DNA of 64,000 nt from Croceicoccus sp. YJ47 (GCF_016745095.1 NZ_CP067087.1:3026501-3090500), one strand, 5' to 3'. Positions 46,957-57,039 are shown, counted from the first letter of the stretch. Program-made: numbers and translations. Notes: generated by a model not told the origin, from the letters alone.

Positions 46957-47127
46957 TTGCGCCTGCCGGAAGTGATCGCCCGCGTCGGACTGCGCCGCTC
47001 CGCCATCTATCAGCGTATGAGCGAGGGGCGGTTCCCGAGATCGCGATCGCTGGGGCCGAAATGCGCAGTTTGGGTTGAAGCCGAGATCGATGAATGGATC
47101 CGCGCCATCTCCCAAATTCCAAGCTGA
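46957..47127 (+). pseudogene. AlpA-family DNA-binding protein (TTG start or frameshifted)
   Basis: 56 codons from a TTG: LRLPEVIARVGLRRSAIYQ, MSEGRFPRSRSLGPKCAVWV, EAEIDEWIRAISQIPS, a complete AlpA/MerR-like winged helix as in phage- and ICE-type regulators and excisionases. Upstream in another frame an ATG at 46877 gives MRSTMPHATPDEMHMPQPPE...PPARLC, which looks like the true N-terminus but is shifted by one base near 46953. The gene is therefore either read from TTG or broken by a small deletion. Confidence 0.65.
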
Positions 47128-47175
47128 TGTCGCTGTGATCTATTCGGTTAGGATTCCCCGCGCTAAGCTGTGCCA

Positions 47176-47868
47176 ATGGTTTACCGTTACCCCCTTGGCA
47201 ATTCTCTCCATCCCGAAGCCTTGAAAGAGAAGCAGCGCTCGCTGCGCGACGGCTTTCAGACCCCCTTGGCACTGCGCGTTCATCGCGCGCTATCCTGGCT
47301 TCGGCGTGCGGAAGCCGAGGATCAGGACCATGACGTCCGCTTCATTCTTCTCTGGATCGGGTTCAACGCGGCCTATGCCGGTGATGTTGAGGCTTCAGCC
47401 AGTAGCTCTGCACCGGAAGGCGAACGCGGACTGTTCCAGGCTTTCTTCTCGACCTTGGTGAAGTTCGACGCGCGCCACCGGGTCTACGATGCTGTTTGGC
47501 AGCGGTTCAGTCAGGAAATACGGCTGTTGCTGGACAATCGCTATGTCTATCACCCGTTCTGGCAGCACCAGAATGGGGCCGCTGGCCACGCGGATTGGGA
47601 GCAGAAGCTTGAACGCAGCCGAACCGCGATCAAGCATGCCTTGCGCGATCATGACACCGCTCGGATCCTCTCGATCTTGTTCGATCGGCTCTATGTCCTG
47701 AGGAACCAATTGGTACATGGCGGCGCAACCTGGAACAGCGATGTCAATCGCGATCAAGTGAGGGATGGCGCATCAATTCTGGGCTGCCTGCTGCCAATCT
47801 TCATCGATCTGATGATGGATAACCCGGAACACAGGTGGCCGATGCCGAACTATCCTGTGGTCGACTAA
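47176..47868 (+). CDS. HEPN-domain protein
   Basis: 230 residues. The C-terminal half is a helical domain with YVLRNQLVHGGATWNSDVNR, a typical HEPN Rx4H motif (R-N...H). The N-terminal half has RVHRALSWLRRAEAED and FILLWIGFNAAYAG. HEPN proteins are often metal-independent RNases used in toxin or defence systems. No obvious antitoxin gene follows; the neighbour is a convergent AAA+ gene. Ribosome site is weak at the ATG. Substrate is unknown and an Apea-like role is possible. Confidence 0.65.
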   Translation: MVYRYPLGNSLHPEALKEKQRSLRDGFQTPLALRVHRALSWLRRAEAEDQDHDVRFILLWIGFNAAYAGDVEASASSSAPEGERGLFQAFFSTLVKFDARHRVYDAVWQRFSQEIRLLLDNRYVYHPFWQHQNGAAGHADWEQKLERSRTAIKHALRDHDTARILSILFDRLYVLRNQLVHGGATWNSDVNRDQVRDGASILGCLLPIFIDLMMDNPEHRWPMPNYPVVD

Positions 47869-47889
47869 CGCTGGTCGATTCTCTCGGTT

Positions 47890-49965
47890 TTATGCTGCTT
47901 CGTCGAACCGCTCTGCTCGTCGGCATGGCGCAGTGTCCGAGTGGATGTGAAACCCCATCGTGCCCCTTGCGTGGTCGCCGCGTGCTTCAATCTCGTCACG
48001 CAGCCAGCGCACCAGGACAGCAGGATCTCGTTCCGCGAGTAGATTTGCGCGGTGCGCAACGACGGCAAAGTCGCCGGGGGTTTGGCCATGGTGGATGGGC
48101 CACTCCAAAGGCCAGTCGAGTCCGAATCTGGCTTTGAAAAGCTGGCTGGCCTGAGCGGGTGTCATGGCATTGAACGTGGCACGGATCGTGAAGCGGCGCT
48201 GTGTTGCCGGATCAAGGTTATCGGCCAGATTGGTCGTCGCGACGAAGGGAGTACGGAGGTGTTCGAGCTGCACCAGCATCTCGTTGACCTGGCTGACCTC
48301 CCAGCTCCTCTGACCGGCCTCGCGGCGATACAGGAAGCTGTCGACCTCGTCGATCAACAGCAGTGCGCCGCGCTCTGCCGCCCTGGCAAAGGCTTCGGCG
48401 ATGTTCTGTTCGGTCTCACCTACATAGGGGCTCATGAGGTCCGAGCACCGCCGCTCTTCGATCTCCAATCCCATGACCTGGGCGAGATGCCTTGCAAAAG
48501 CGGATTTGCCAGTACCTGAAGGCCCAGACAGCAGCAGGCTCCAACCGCGGTCTGGGGTGGCGGCAAGGCGCTCAGCAAGGCGAGACAAGTCCGTGTCCGC
48601 ACGCGACAGATTGGGGTCGTAGACTGAGCAGCCGGACGCTTCCGGCGTGCAGGACTGTCCCAGAACGCGCATGACGCTATGGATCGCAGTCTTCGCGACA
48701 TCTGCCCCGCCATTGGCAAGATGGGCCGCCTTCATACCTGCAGCCACCACGGCAGGGGGCGCTTTCAGGCAAGCAATATCACGCAGTTCAGCATCGCTGA
48801 GGTCAACCGATGCGGCTTCAGCGGACCTTTGTGCTACTCGCTCTCGCACAGCCAGGCGCGGGCGATCGAAGCCGATTGCAAGGGTCATGCGTCGCAGGAC
48901 GGCGGGGTCCAATCGCGAACGCTGGTTGACGATCCAGATCGTGGGAACCTGCGGTGCTTCGACGAGACGGTTAATCCATTGCTTGGAACTGCCTTTGCGC
49001 TCGCTCATCATCAGGACATCGTCCGCTTCATCGACAACGATGACCCTTTCGCGGTGATGACGGCACATCGCCCGCAAAATCATCAGATGATCGAGGCGCT
49101 CAGAGCGATCGGGCTCGTTGCCGAAATCGTCGCTCAAACCGGCAAAGATCGCGCCGCTTCCGGCCTCCGTGGCAAGGGTGCGCGCAAATTCGGTTTTGCC
49201 GGTGCCCGGCTCCCCGAACAGCAAGATGCTGACAGGCTCTTTGCTCGTGAGGACTTTGAGAGCGATGCTCCGCAGTGGATCGAGGTGCTCGAAGTCATCC
49301 CACAGCAATCCCCCTCGCTCCGGTTCGGGCATGAGCCAGCGCAGCATCTCGTCCCGGCTTTCCGCGTGGACCCGAATCAGGCGCCTGAGCAGGGGGCTCA
49401 GGCTGTATTCTCCGTCGCGGTCGTCATGCAGAAGGCGCGAGGAAAACAGCGGTGCACCGGGCATCAGTTTTCGGTCGACGGTGTTGCCGGAGAGACCGGA
49501 GAGTTGGGCGACAGCACTCGGGGTGAGGTTGCTGCATGAGATGGGTGCCCGGCGCACGAGCTCTCGCCAGCACTCAAATTTTCCCCAGCGGGCAAAGATG
49601 CTGAGAATGGTGACCTCGGCGGAATCGAGGCCGAACAGCTCGCCGACCCATGTAAACACGCTGTCCAATTGGGTTGGCGCGGCGCGCTTCGCTGTCAATT
49701 GCCGAGCGACAGCCCGCATTTCGGCCACTGAAGGCTTTTCCCGATTGGAGAGCTTATGCAAGGCAGCAACGGGCACCTCACGGTCAATCAGATCAATCAG
49801 ATCCTCGCCGCACCGCTTGACCTGATTGACACTCATCGCCTGAAGAACCCTTGCAGCAGCGTGAGCGAAATGCGTTGCTTCACCCTGCTCGCTCTGGCTG
49901 AATTCCGCCTGTGCTGCCCTTTGACGTGCCATCTTGCGCGCAATCTCCCTGAGTTCTGGTTCCAT
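47890..49965 (-). CDS. Tandem AAA+ ATPase (Cdc48/FtsH-like double domain)
   Basis: 691 residues with two AAA+ modules. First: SILLFGEPGTGKTEFARTLA (Walker A) and RVIVVDEADDVLMMSER (Walker B). Second: SLLLSGPSGTGKSAFARHLA, with LLLIDEVDSFLYRREAGQRS. The 230-residue N-terminal region is helical and unassigned. The second module has a Cdc48-like sensor region (FVATTNLADNLDPATQRRF). It probably unfolds or remodels a protein or nucleoprotein target. It is convergent with the HEPN gene and divergent from the WYL gene, so its partner is unclear. Confidence 0.75.
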   Translation of the reverse strand: MEPELREIARKMARQRAAQAEFSQSEQGEATHFAHAAARVLQAMSVNQVKRCGEDLIDLIDREVPVAALHKLSNREKPSVAEMRAVARQLTAKRAAPTQLDSVFTWVGELFGLDSAEVTILSIFARWGKFECWRELVRRAPISCSNLTPSAVAQLSGLSGNTVDRKLMPGAPLFSSRLLHDDRDGEYSLSPLLRRLIRVHAESRDEMLRWLMPEPERGGLLWDDFEHLDPLRSIALKVLTSKEPVSILLFGEPGTGKTEFARTLATEAGSGAIFAGLSDDFGNEPDRSERLDHLMILRAMCRHHRERVIVVDEADDVLMMSERKGSSKQWINRLVEAPQVPTIWIVNQRSRLDPAVLRRMTLAIGFDRPRLAVRERVAQRSAEAASVDLSDAELRDIACLKAPPAVVAAGMKAAHLANGGADVAKTAIHSVMRVLGQSCTPEASGCSVYDPNLSRADTDLSRLAERLAATPDRGWSLLLSGPSGTGKSAFARHLAQVMGLEIEERRCSDLMSPYVGETEQNIAEAFARAAERGALLLIDEVDSFLYRREAGQRSWEVSQVNEMLVQLEHLRTPFVATTNLADNLDPATQRRFTIRATFNAMTPAQASQLFKARFGLDWPLEWPIHHGQTPGDFAVVAHRANLLAERDPAVLVRWLRDEIEARGDHARGTMGFHIHSDTAPCRRAERFDEAA

Positions 49966-50069
49966 GTGGAGATTTCAAACACAGGCGTGCGACAAATATG
50001 GTCGTATAACTTGGGGGTTGTGCGTGATGCGACTTGCGCTTGCAGGACAGGCAGTTAGCAGTGGCTGTA

Positions 50070-51062
50070 ATGACAAAGCGCCTCAGTAACCTCGATCGTA
50101 CACTCAAACTCGTGCATGCGTTGACGCAAAGCATCGAAGGCTTGTCGCTCGATGAGATGGCTGCACTGCTTGGGGTGAACCGCCGAACTGTTGAGCGACT
50201 CCGCAACGTCATACTCATTCATTTCGACCTCGACGAAACCGTCGATGGGCGCATCAAACGATTCAGGATCAAGGATAGCCCGGGCCGGGCCTATGCTAGG
50301 CCAAACGCTGCCGAAGTCGCCGCGCTCCAGGCAGTGGTCGAAGCCGGGCGGATCGAGGGCACAGCCAACACCGAAGCGCTTGAGAAGCTGCTCTCCAAGA
50401 TCAAGATCGCCTTTGACAGCGCTGAGCGGCGCCGGTTGGACAATGACCTCGATCTGCTCACCCGGTTGCAGCGATCCCGCGTTGCGGCAGGGCCAGCCGT
50501 CATCGCTTCGCCCGAGGATCTGACAACAATCCAGTCAGCGATCCTTGCCGCCCATTGTGTGGATTTCGATTATCAGCCCGATTGGGCTGCTGCGCCAGCA
50601 TGGCGGCGGGTCGTCCCATACGGCCTGATCCATGGCCCCATTACCTATCTGCTTGGCAAAATGCCTGACCGGGATGATCCCCCATTCACCTTTCGGCTCG
50701 ATCGCATGAGCAACGTTCGAGATAGCGGGGTAGTCGGTTGCCCACCGGATGATTGGGATCTCGACGTCTGGATGTCCCGCAGCTTCGGCATCTGGCAAGA
50801 GGAAGATCACGATATTGTGCTGCGGGTCCGCCCGCATGCGGTCGAGCGAGCGCGGGCATGGAGGTTCCACCCGCATCAGCAATTCGAAGATGATGGCGAG
50901 GAGCTGCTGGTGCGATTTCGATCCGGAGGGCTCTTTGAGCTCGCCAATCACCTGTTTGGATGGGCGGGCGATTTGGTGATCGAAGGGCCAGCGGCATTGC
51001 AGGACACGATGGAGCAGCGGCTCGCGGCGGCTCAGGAAATGTTGCGACCGAAATTGTCGTAG
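50070..51062 (+). CDS. WYL-domain transcriptional regulator
   Basis: About 330 residues. An N-terminal winged helix (LSLDEMAALLGVNRRTVERL) is followed by a WYL domain (VDFDYQPDWAAAPAWRRVVP, VVPYGLIHGPITYLLGK) and a WCX-like C-terminus (FELANHLFGWAGDLVI). Such regulators sense ssDNA or nucleotides and control defence operons. It starts the rightward nuclease-helicase operon, 57 nt before the AddB-like gene. An earlier ATG at 50034 is possible. Confidence 0.82.
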   Translation: MTKRLSNLDRTLKLVHALTQSIEGLSLDEMAALLGVNRRTVERLRNVILIHFDLDETVDGRIKRFRIKDSPGRAYARPNAAEVAALQAVVEAGRIEGTANTEALEKLLSKIKIAFDSAERRRLDNDLDLLTRLQRSRVAAGPAVIASPEDLTTIQSAILAAHCVDFDYQPDWAAAPAWRRVVPYGLIHGPITYLLGKMPDRDDPPFTFRLDRMSNVRDSGVVGCPPDDWDLDVWMSRSFGIWQEEDHDIVLRVRPHAVERARAWRFHPHQQFEDDGEELLVRFRSGGLFELANHLFGWAGDLVIEGPAALQDTMEQRLAAAQEMLRPKLS

Positions 51063-51119
51063 CTGGTGGGCAGAGAACGTGTTGGGCGTGGCGTGACCGT
51101 CGTCGGGGGATTGGTTTGA

Positions 51120-53834
51120 ATGTTTGAGAACTGCCATCTGCGGATCGGCTACGCGCCATTTGTGAGCTGCATGCCGCTCAGTCCGCAGCTCCTGGCGAGC
51201 CTCTATGCCTTGCCTCATTGTGCCGAGATGCCGCTGCGCGAGGTTCTGGAAGCGCAGAGTAAGGATGCCCCATGGGCGGAGAGCTTTACTGTTGCCCCCG
51301 AACAGACCGCCACGGCTGTTGCCGCAATGCTGCGCCATCTGATGATGGCCACGCGGGACCTCCAGCCTGGATCGATTGCGACCGAGGCCCTGGCAACTGG
51401 CGGGAGGGCGCGCACCCATATCGAGGCGCTACGGGATCTTTGGCTTGGCAATCCAGCGATTGTTCCGTCCGAACTGGCGATATTGAAGGCATTCCTCGCC
51501 TGTGAGGCAGGCGATGCGTTGCAGTCGCTTCACGTGATCTGGGATCGGAATAGCACCCAGCTGACATCTCTCGAGCGCGCTGTGCTCGAGCATCTCGAAA
51601 GTCACCACGGCAAGCTGGACGAGGAAGATATTGATTACGTCCGCCTGATCTCGACCCCCAAGACGTGCCGAGCGCCTGAATCGATCCTCGCCGGGCATGT
51701 CCAAAGGCATCTGCTTGATCCGTCGGCGCCAACAGTACCCATGGACGACAGCCTCGCGGTTTGTTCCGTCCGCGATGCACTCACGGAATGCGAAGCCGCC
51801 GCCGCCATCATCCAGCACTGGCTTGCCGAAGATCGAACTCAGTTGGCGAGCGAGATCGGCATCATCCTGCCATCGGGGCCGGAGTATACGCATTACCTGT
51901 CGGAAGCCTTCGCGAATGCGGGCCTTACGGCATCATCGCTCCCTGCTGCGCCGGATCGCAGAAATGTCGGGGGTGAAGCGCTCCTGCATTTCCTGCAGTG
52001 CAGGCGGCGGCCTGCCCCCGCCATGGCGCTCGCCTCGCTATACTGTTCCCCCGTTCTGTGCTGGTCCCCGGATGTTGGATCGGCCTTGGCAAATGCGGTC
52101 ATGGCCTACGATTTTCAGCCCATATTGGTGCAAGACTTGAACGGAAAGCAGGCTGCGCTCTTCTCGCTGATCCGTTCAGCGTCACCTACGACGAACGGTC
52201 AGCTCAAGGAGCAAATCCGTTCCTTCCTGAGATTGCTCAGTGAGGACGAGTTGCTTGCGTCCGATGTCGCTGAGACGAAGCAGCTGGCTTCGCGCCTTTT
52301 GGCCGCCCTCGGCAACGCCAATGATGCCGCCGAAGCGGAACTTGAAAAGGCCATCCAATTGGCCGCAGCATACCAGGCACCGCCTTGCCCACGTGGACCT
52401 TACTACCTGGGCGGTATCTCGGTCATGTTGGCGCATGAAATGCCTAAGCGGCAGTTTCGCAAACTTCTCATCCTCGGCTTCAACGACGGTGCCTATCCGC
52501 CCCCGCCTTCGGGGAATCCGTTCTTCCTCGACAGCGAGGTTGAGGCGATCTCAAACACGATCGGCTTGCAGCTCCCGTCCCAGGCCAAGCAGCTCGATGC
52601 ATCGCTCAACCTTTTCGCGCGGCAGATTGGAGCCGCAAGTGACCAGGTCATATTCCTCCTGTCAGAACGCGATCGCAGCGGCAGCTTTCTCTCCGCCTCG
52701 TCAAGTTTGCCACTCATCTCCCGGCTCATCACCGGCATGGATGATCCTGAATCTTTGGTCGTACCGCTCACGCATAGTGAAGGTACGATCTGGGACAGGC
52801 TGGTGGCCTGGAAGCCGCGGCCTGTGGTCGACCCCCTCGAGCCCATCGAAGTGCCAACGCACTATGAGTTTGATCTTGATCTCCTGAGCCTGCGCAAGAA
52901 GGATGATGGTACCCCGAGAGCGCAGAGCCCGAGCCGGCTTGAAAAGCTCCTCATCAGCCCGCTGGCCTGGGTCTTGGCTGAACTCGGCGCCGAGCACGTC
53001 TCGTGGCAGCCGGAAGCGCTGGACGTCATGCTGCGCGGCTCGCTCGCCCACGAGGTGTTCGAACGTCTGTTCCCGCCGGGCAAGGACCACCCGTCCGACG
53101 AAGTGATCGAAGAAAAGGTGCCCGAGCTTCTTCTGGAACGCATTCGTGCGATTGCGCCGTTCCTGCAGACATCGGCCTGGGCTGTCGAACGCAACACGCT
53201 GGAGGCGGAAATCACCAAGTCCGCCAAGCACTGGTCGATGGTACTGAAATCCCTCGACGCCGAGATCGTGGGCAACGAATTCTGGCTCTCCGGGACCCTG
53301 TTTGACCATCCCGTACATGGCAAAGCGGATTGCCTGCTTCGCCTTCCCGATGGGCAGCCGATCGTCGTCGATTACAAAAAGAGCAGCTCCGGAACCCGCA
53401 GACAGCGCTTGCAGAAGGGCTGGGACCTGCAGGTCGATCTCTATCGGCGCATGACCGTTCGGATCGATGAGCGCAGTCACGAAGCTGTTGTTCGCATTGG
53501 CGAGACCTTGAACGGCTGGTTCAAGCAGCCGGCCGTCGCCTATCACACGCTCAACGACGGCAACGTCCTCCTCAATGGCATCGAGGTGTTTGACAGCACT
53601 GATGTCGAACTCGTCGCAGGTGACATCGCCGCGAATGCACTTGCGCTGATTTCGGCGAGATTCGACGCCCTCAAGGCTGGCCTACTCGAAACGAACACCA
53701 CGGCAGACGCCAAATTCTTCCAGAAAGCCGCCGCACTTGGCACTTACGCTCTCGAAGACAGTCCGTTGATCACCGCATTCATGCGTGACGACACCGCTCC
53801 TTCTGTAACCCTCCCGGACGAACTCGATGACTGA
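51120..53834 (+). CDS. AddB-like PD-(D/E)xK nuclease
   Basis: 904 residues. The C-terminal 300 residues contain a RecB/AddB-type nuclease: HGKADCLLRLPDGQPIVVDY then KKSSSG (Asp...Asp-x-Lys) and a QVDLYRRM helix. The N-terminal 600 residues have an AddB-like inactive helicase fold with LLILGFNDGAYPPPPSGNPF, and no Walker A was found by eye, so any motor activity must come from the partner. It overlaps the AddA-like gene by 8 nt. Chromosomal AddB is the closest known role model; here the gene belongs to a defence-like operon. Confidence 0.75.
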   Translation: MFENCHLRIGYAPFVSCMPLSPQLLASLYALPHCAEMPLREVLEAQSKDAPWAESFTVAPEQTATAVAAMLRHLMMATRDLQPGSIATEALATGGRARTHIEALRDLWLGNPAIVPSELAILKAFLACEAGDALQSLHVIWDRNSTQLTSLERAVLEHLESHHGKLDEEDIDYVRLISTPKTCRAPESILAGHVQRHLLDPSAPTVPMDDSLAVCSVRDALTECEAAAAIIQHWLAEDRTQLASEIGIILPSGPEYTHYLSEAFANAGLTASSLPAAPDRRNVGGEALLHFLQCRRRPAPAMALASLYCSPVLCWSPDVGSALANAVMAYDFQPILVQDLNGKQAALFSLIRSASPTTNGQLKEQIRSFLRLLSEDELLASDVAETKQLASRLLAALGNANDAAEAELEKAIQLAAAYQAPPCPRGPYYLGGISVMLAHEMPKRQFRKLLILGFNDGAYPPPPSGNPFFLDSEVEAISNTIGLQLPSQAKQLDASLNLFARQIGAASDQVIFLLSERDRSGSFLSASSSLPLISRLITGMDDPESLVVPLTHSEGTIWDRLVAWKPRPVVDPLEPIEVPTHYEFDLDLLSLRKKDDGTPRAQSPSRLEKLLISPLAWVLAELGAEHVSWQPEALDVMLRGSLAHEVFERLFPPGKDHPSDEVIEEKVPELLLERIRAIAPFLQTSAWAVERNTLEAEITKSAKHWSMVLKSLDAEIVGNEFWLSGTLFDHPVHGKADCLLRLPDGQPIVVDYKKSSSGTRRQRLQKGWDLQVDLYRRMTVRIDERSHEAVVRIGETLNGWFKQPAVAYHTLNDGNVLLNGIEVFDSTDVELVAGDIAANALALISARFDALKAGLLETNTTADAKFFQKAAALGTYALEDSPLITAFMRDDTAPSVTLPDELDD

Positions 53835-56800
53835 ACTTTCGATTGTGCCCGCAGGAGCCGGGGCTGGCAAAACACACCATATCCAGGAAACGCTCACCCA
53901 ATGGGTCAGGGACGGCAGGGTTCGCCCAGAGAAGATCCTCGCAGTCACCTTCACAGAAGCCGCCGCCGGGGAATTGCGGCAGCGGATCCGGGGCGCTCTG
54001 ATTGCCGACAGCAATCTGTCGGCAGCGCTGGCTGTCGAGAGAGCTTATGTCTCCACCATTCACGGGCTGGGGCGCCGATTGCTGATCGAGCACGCCTTCG
54101 CATCGGGTTCATCTCCGCAGCAGCGTCTGATCGCTGAAGACGAGCAGGACTTGCTGATCCGTCGCTCGATCGAAGAAAATCCTGCATTGAGCGAGCTTTC
54201 CCGAAACCTCGCAGCCCTTGGCTATCAAGGAAGCTTCTCCTCGGACGAAACCGCAGAGGACAGCTTCCGCAAGAAGTTGCTCGGCGTCATCGCCTTGCTG
54301 CGAACGCTCGGTCCGCGAGGCAGCGATCCGGCGATGGCCGACTTTGTCGAGGCATCCATCCGGACCGGATACGGTGCACCGATCGGCAAACCTGAGACTT
54401 TGGCTGCAGCGCTCCAGAAGGCTGTCGATGCCTTGCTTCAGGCCTTTCCTCGCTCGCTCGCTGACGATGCTGGTAGTGCCACCGCCAAGACAGCATTCCG
54501 CGAGAACTTCCGCGCTTTGAAGCAAGCTCAGCAGCTGCTCGCATCCGGCGGTACAGACTGGCGGCTGTGGCAGAAGCTGCGGGGCCTGCGTCTGTCGATG
54601 CGCGGCAGTCCGACCCCTGACGGCTACGACGATCATGCAGCTGCGGTCATGCTGGCAGCTGACAACCTGGTTTTTCACCCCGGACCGCTCAAGGATGCGG
54701 TTTCGCATGCGCGCGCTCTCGTCGAAGGCGCACAGTCGGCGATGACCGACTACGAGACCCGTAAACGCGAGCTCGGCGTCATCGACTTTAGCGACATGGT
54801 GACCAACGCTGCGCGGATACTCGATGAAAAGCCCGCCGTGCTTGGCGCCATCATGGACGAGGTCGACTGCGTCATTGTCGACGAGTTCCAGGATACCAAC
54901 CCGATCCAGTTCACCTTTCTCTGGGCGCTGGCCCGCAAGGCTAAGCGCGCATTGATCGTCGGCGACACCAAGCAGGCGATCATGGGCTTCCAGGGCGCAG
55001 ATCCGCGACTAACTGTCGCCCTTACGCAGCAATTTGAAACCAGCCCGCTCGACCGGAACTGGCGCTCCGATCCGCGCATCATGGATTTTGTGAACGCACT
55101 GGGGCCATGCCTTTTCGGTGAAGACTATACGGCGCTTGCCGCGCAGAATGCCTCAGGACACGAAACCGCTCTGGAGGTCATCGAGCTGGCCAACAAGCGC
55201 GGTGCCCGCTCCGGCGGAAAGCCCCAGCATTTCATCGCTGATCGTCTCCTTTCTCTGGTGACGGATGATCGGGTGACCATCGTGGACAGGCATTCCAAGG
55301 CCTTGCGCGATCTGGAGCCCCGAGACGTTGCCATCCTATGCCCGACGCACAGCCACTGCGCGAGCTATGCGGCCGCGCTGCGGGCCCTGGGCTTGCCGGT
55401 CCGCGTTGCGGAAGGAGGCTGGTGGCAGAGCAAGATCGTTCAGGCAGCATGCTTCGCGCTTCGTTTCGCCGTCGATCCGGCAGACAATCATGCAGCGATC
55501 TGCACGGCAACGCTCGGCCCGGGCGCAACGCCGCTCGGCGATGCTCTTGGCGCTCTGGCCCGCGACGGCCGGATCGAGACACCAGAACTCATGGCGTTGC
55601 AGGGACTTTGGGCTGACTCGCTTGCAACGCCCGTGGACAGACTGGTGCATCAGGTGATCCAGGTTGCCGGGCTACGGGACTGGTGCGACCGGCTCGACGA
55701 TCCCGCCCAAATGAGAGCGGACCTTCTTCGCTTCGAGGCTGAAGCGGCGGCATTCATGGATGCACACCGGGATATGCGTGAAGCCTCCGGTTTCTATGGC
55801 CAGAGTGCCAACGTTTTCCTTGGCTGGCTCGAAAACAAGGTCGGCCTGAAGGGTGAGGATCTACGCCCGAACCCCGCTGGCGCCGAGGCCGATGGCATCG
55901 AGATTGTAACCTGGCACGCCTCGAAGGGGCGGGAGTGGCCGGTCGTGGTCGTTTGCGGCCTCGATCACAAACTCGACCCGCGCGCCGGAACTTTCAGCAC
56001 AAAGTTTCCTGGTTTCGACGATCTCGATCATGTGATCGAACAGGCGACACTTGCCTATGCGCCTGACTTTGCTGCTCCCGAAGCGACAGCTCGTTTTCTA
56101 AATGGACTGTATCCCGAGTGCGAGGAAACAGCGCGCCGATTGCTTTACGTCGCTCTGACCCGTGCGCGTAATCGCCTGATCATCGAATGGCCGCAGGACG
56201 ACGACAAGGTTGAGCCGCCACTACCGATCACGGCGCGCCGTCTTTTGAACGACGGCTGTGGCATCAAGTTGCAGGGCAATCAGATCACTGTCGGTTCGGC
56301 GCACTTCCCGTCGCGCATGACGATTTGTGGCAAGGAGATCCCAGCGTCGTTCGACGGGGAAGGCAGAGTTCGCATTGAGAGGAATGATCGCGAACCGAGG
56401 TTTGCCATTGAAAGGCGAGCTGTCGGCCAGCTTGCCCCGGTCATCAGTCCTTCCCAGACAATCGCCACCACTCGGCCGCTGCCTTTGCAAATTGAGACCC
56501 GGCCGATTTCAGCGGGTGTCCGGCTCACCGGATCGGATCTCGCGCTGGCAACGGATAAGGGGACTGCGGTCCACGAAGCCTTGCGGATTTTGCTGTGCAG
56601 GCCGGATCTGCGGCACCGGGTGGGCCAGCATTGCCGGATCGCCGAGGCTGAAGTCGAGCTGCTCGCGCAACAGGCGCAAGCTCTTCGGCAGACACTCAAT
56701 GAGCTTGGTTATTCGCGCCTACATGTCGAACAACCAATCGAAATCGAACTGGCAGACGGTGGACGTCAGAGCATCATAGTCGACCTGATCGCTGAGAGCA

Positions 56801-57039
56801 CGAATGGCTTCATGATCGTGGATCACAAGAGTGGGCTGATTGCAGACCATACAGCTCGATTTGCAACATATTGGCCTCAGCTAGCGGCTTACATCGCTGC
56901 CGTTGAGTTTAAGGCTGGCAAGGCCGTCCAAAGCGTTGCTGTGTTCTGGACCGAGACTGGTGAGTTGACATTAGGACAAGTGTTGTGTGGCACTAACGAA
57001 CTCAGCGATCTTACTACGCCTGACCGGGGGATGCGATGA
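53827..57039 (+). CDS. AddA/UvrD-like helicase-nuclease
   Basis: 1070 residues. SF1A helicase motifs: I PAGAGAGKTHHIQ, II CVIVDEFQDTNPIQ, III LIVGDTKQAIMGFQGA, IV LDRNWRSDPRIMDFV, V EIVTWHASKGREWPVVVV, VI RRLLYVALTRARNRLIIE. The C-terminal nuclease has IIVDLIAESTNGFMIVDHKS (Asp...Asp-x-Lys) and YWPQLAAYIAAVE. It would unwind DNA and cut it together with the AddB-like protein, as AddAB does for double-strand ends. It overlaps the next gene (ATGA). It is not the usual chromosomal addA, being embedded with PLD and SNF2 genes. Confidence 0.82.
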   Translation: MTELSIVPAGAGAGKTHHIQETLTQWVRDGRVRPEKILAVTFTEAAAGELRQRIRGALIADSNLSAALAVERAYVSTIHGLGRRLLIEHAFASGSSPQQRLIAEDEQDLLIRRSIEENPALSELSRNLAALGYQGSFSSDETAEDSFRKKLLGVIALLRTLGPRGSDPAMADFVEASIRTGYGAPIGKPETLAAALQKAVDALLQAFPRSLADDAGSATAKTAFRENFRALKQAQQLLASGGTDWRLWQKLRGLRLSMRGSPTPDGYDDHAAAVMLAADNLVFHPGPLKDAVSHARALVEGAQSAMTDYETRKRELGVIDFSDMVTNAARILDEKPAVLGAIMDEVDCVIVDEFQDTNPIQFTFLWALARKAKRALIVGDTKQAIMGFQGADPRLTVALTQQFETSPLDRNWRSDPRIMDFVNALGPCLFGEDYTALAAQNASGHETALEVIELANKRGARSGGKPQHFIADRLLSLVTDDRVTIVDRHSKALRDLEPRDVAILCPTHSHCASYAAALRALGLPVRVAEGGWWQSKIVQAACFALRFAVDPADNHAAICTATLGPGATPLGDALGALARDGRIETPELMALQGLWADSLATPVDRLVHQVIQVAGLRDWCDRLDDPAQMRADLLRFEAEAAAFMDAHRDMREASGFYGQSANVFLGWLENKVGLKGEDLRPNPAGAEADGIEIVTWHASKGREWPVVVVCGLDHKLDPRAGTFSTKFPGFDDLDHVIEQATLAYAPDFAAPEATARFLNGLYPECEETARRLLYVALTRARNRLIIEWPQDDDKVEPPLPITARRLLNDGCGIKLQGNQITVGSAHFPSRMTICGKEIPASFDGEGRVRIERNDREPRFAIERRAVGQLAPVISPSQTIATTRPLPLQIETRPISAGVRLTGSDLALATDKGTAVHEALRILLCRPDLRHRVGQHCRIAEAEVELLAQQAQALRQTLNELGYSRLHVEQPIEIELADGGRQSIIVDLIAESTNGFMIVDHKSGLIADHTARFATYWPQLAAYIAAVEFKAGKAVQSVAVFWTETGELTLGQVLCGTNELSDLTTPDRGMR

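Noticed and set aside
51120-57039. Gabija (GajAB) system
   Set aside because: Gabija has a TOPRIM-ABC nuclease plus a short UvrD helicase; here both partners are AddAB-like and far larger.
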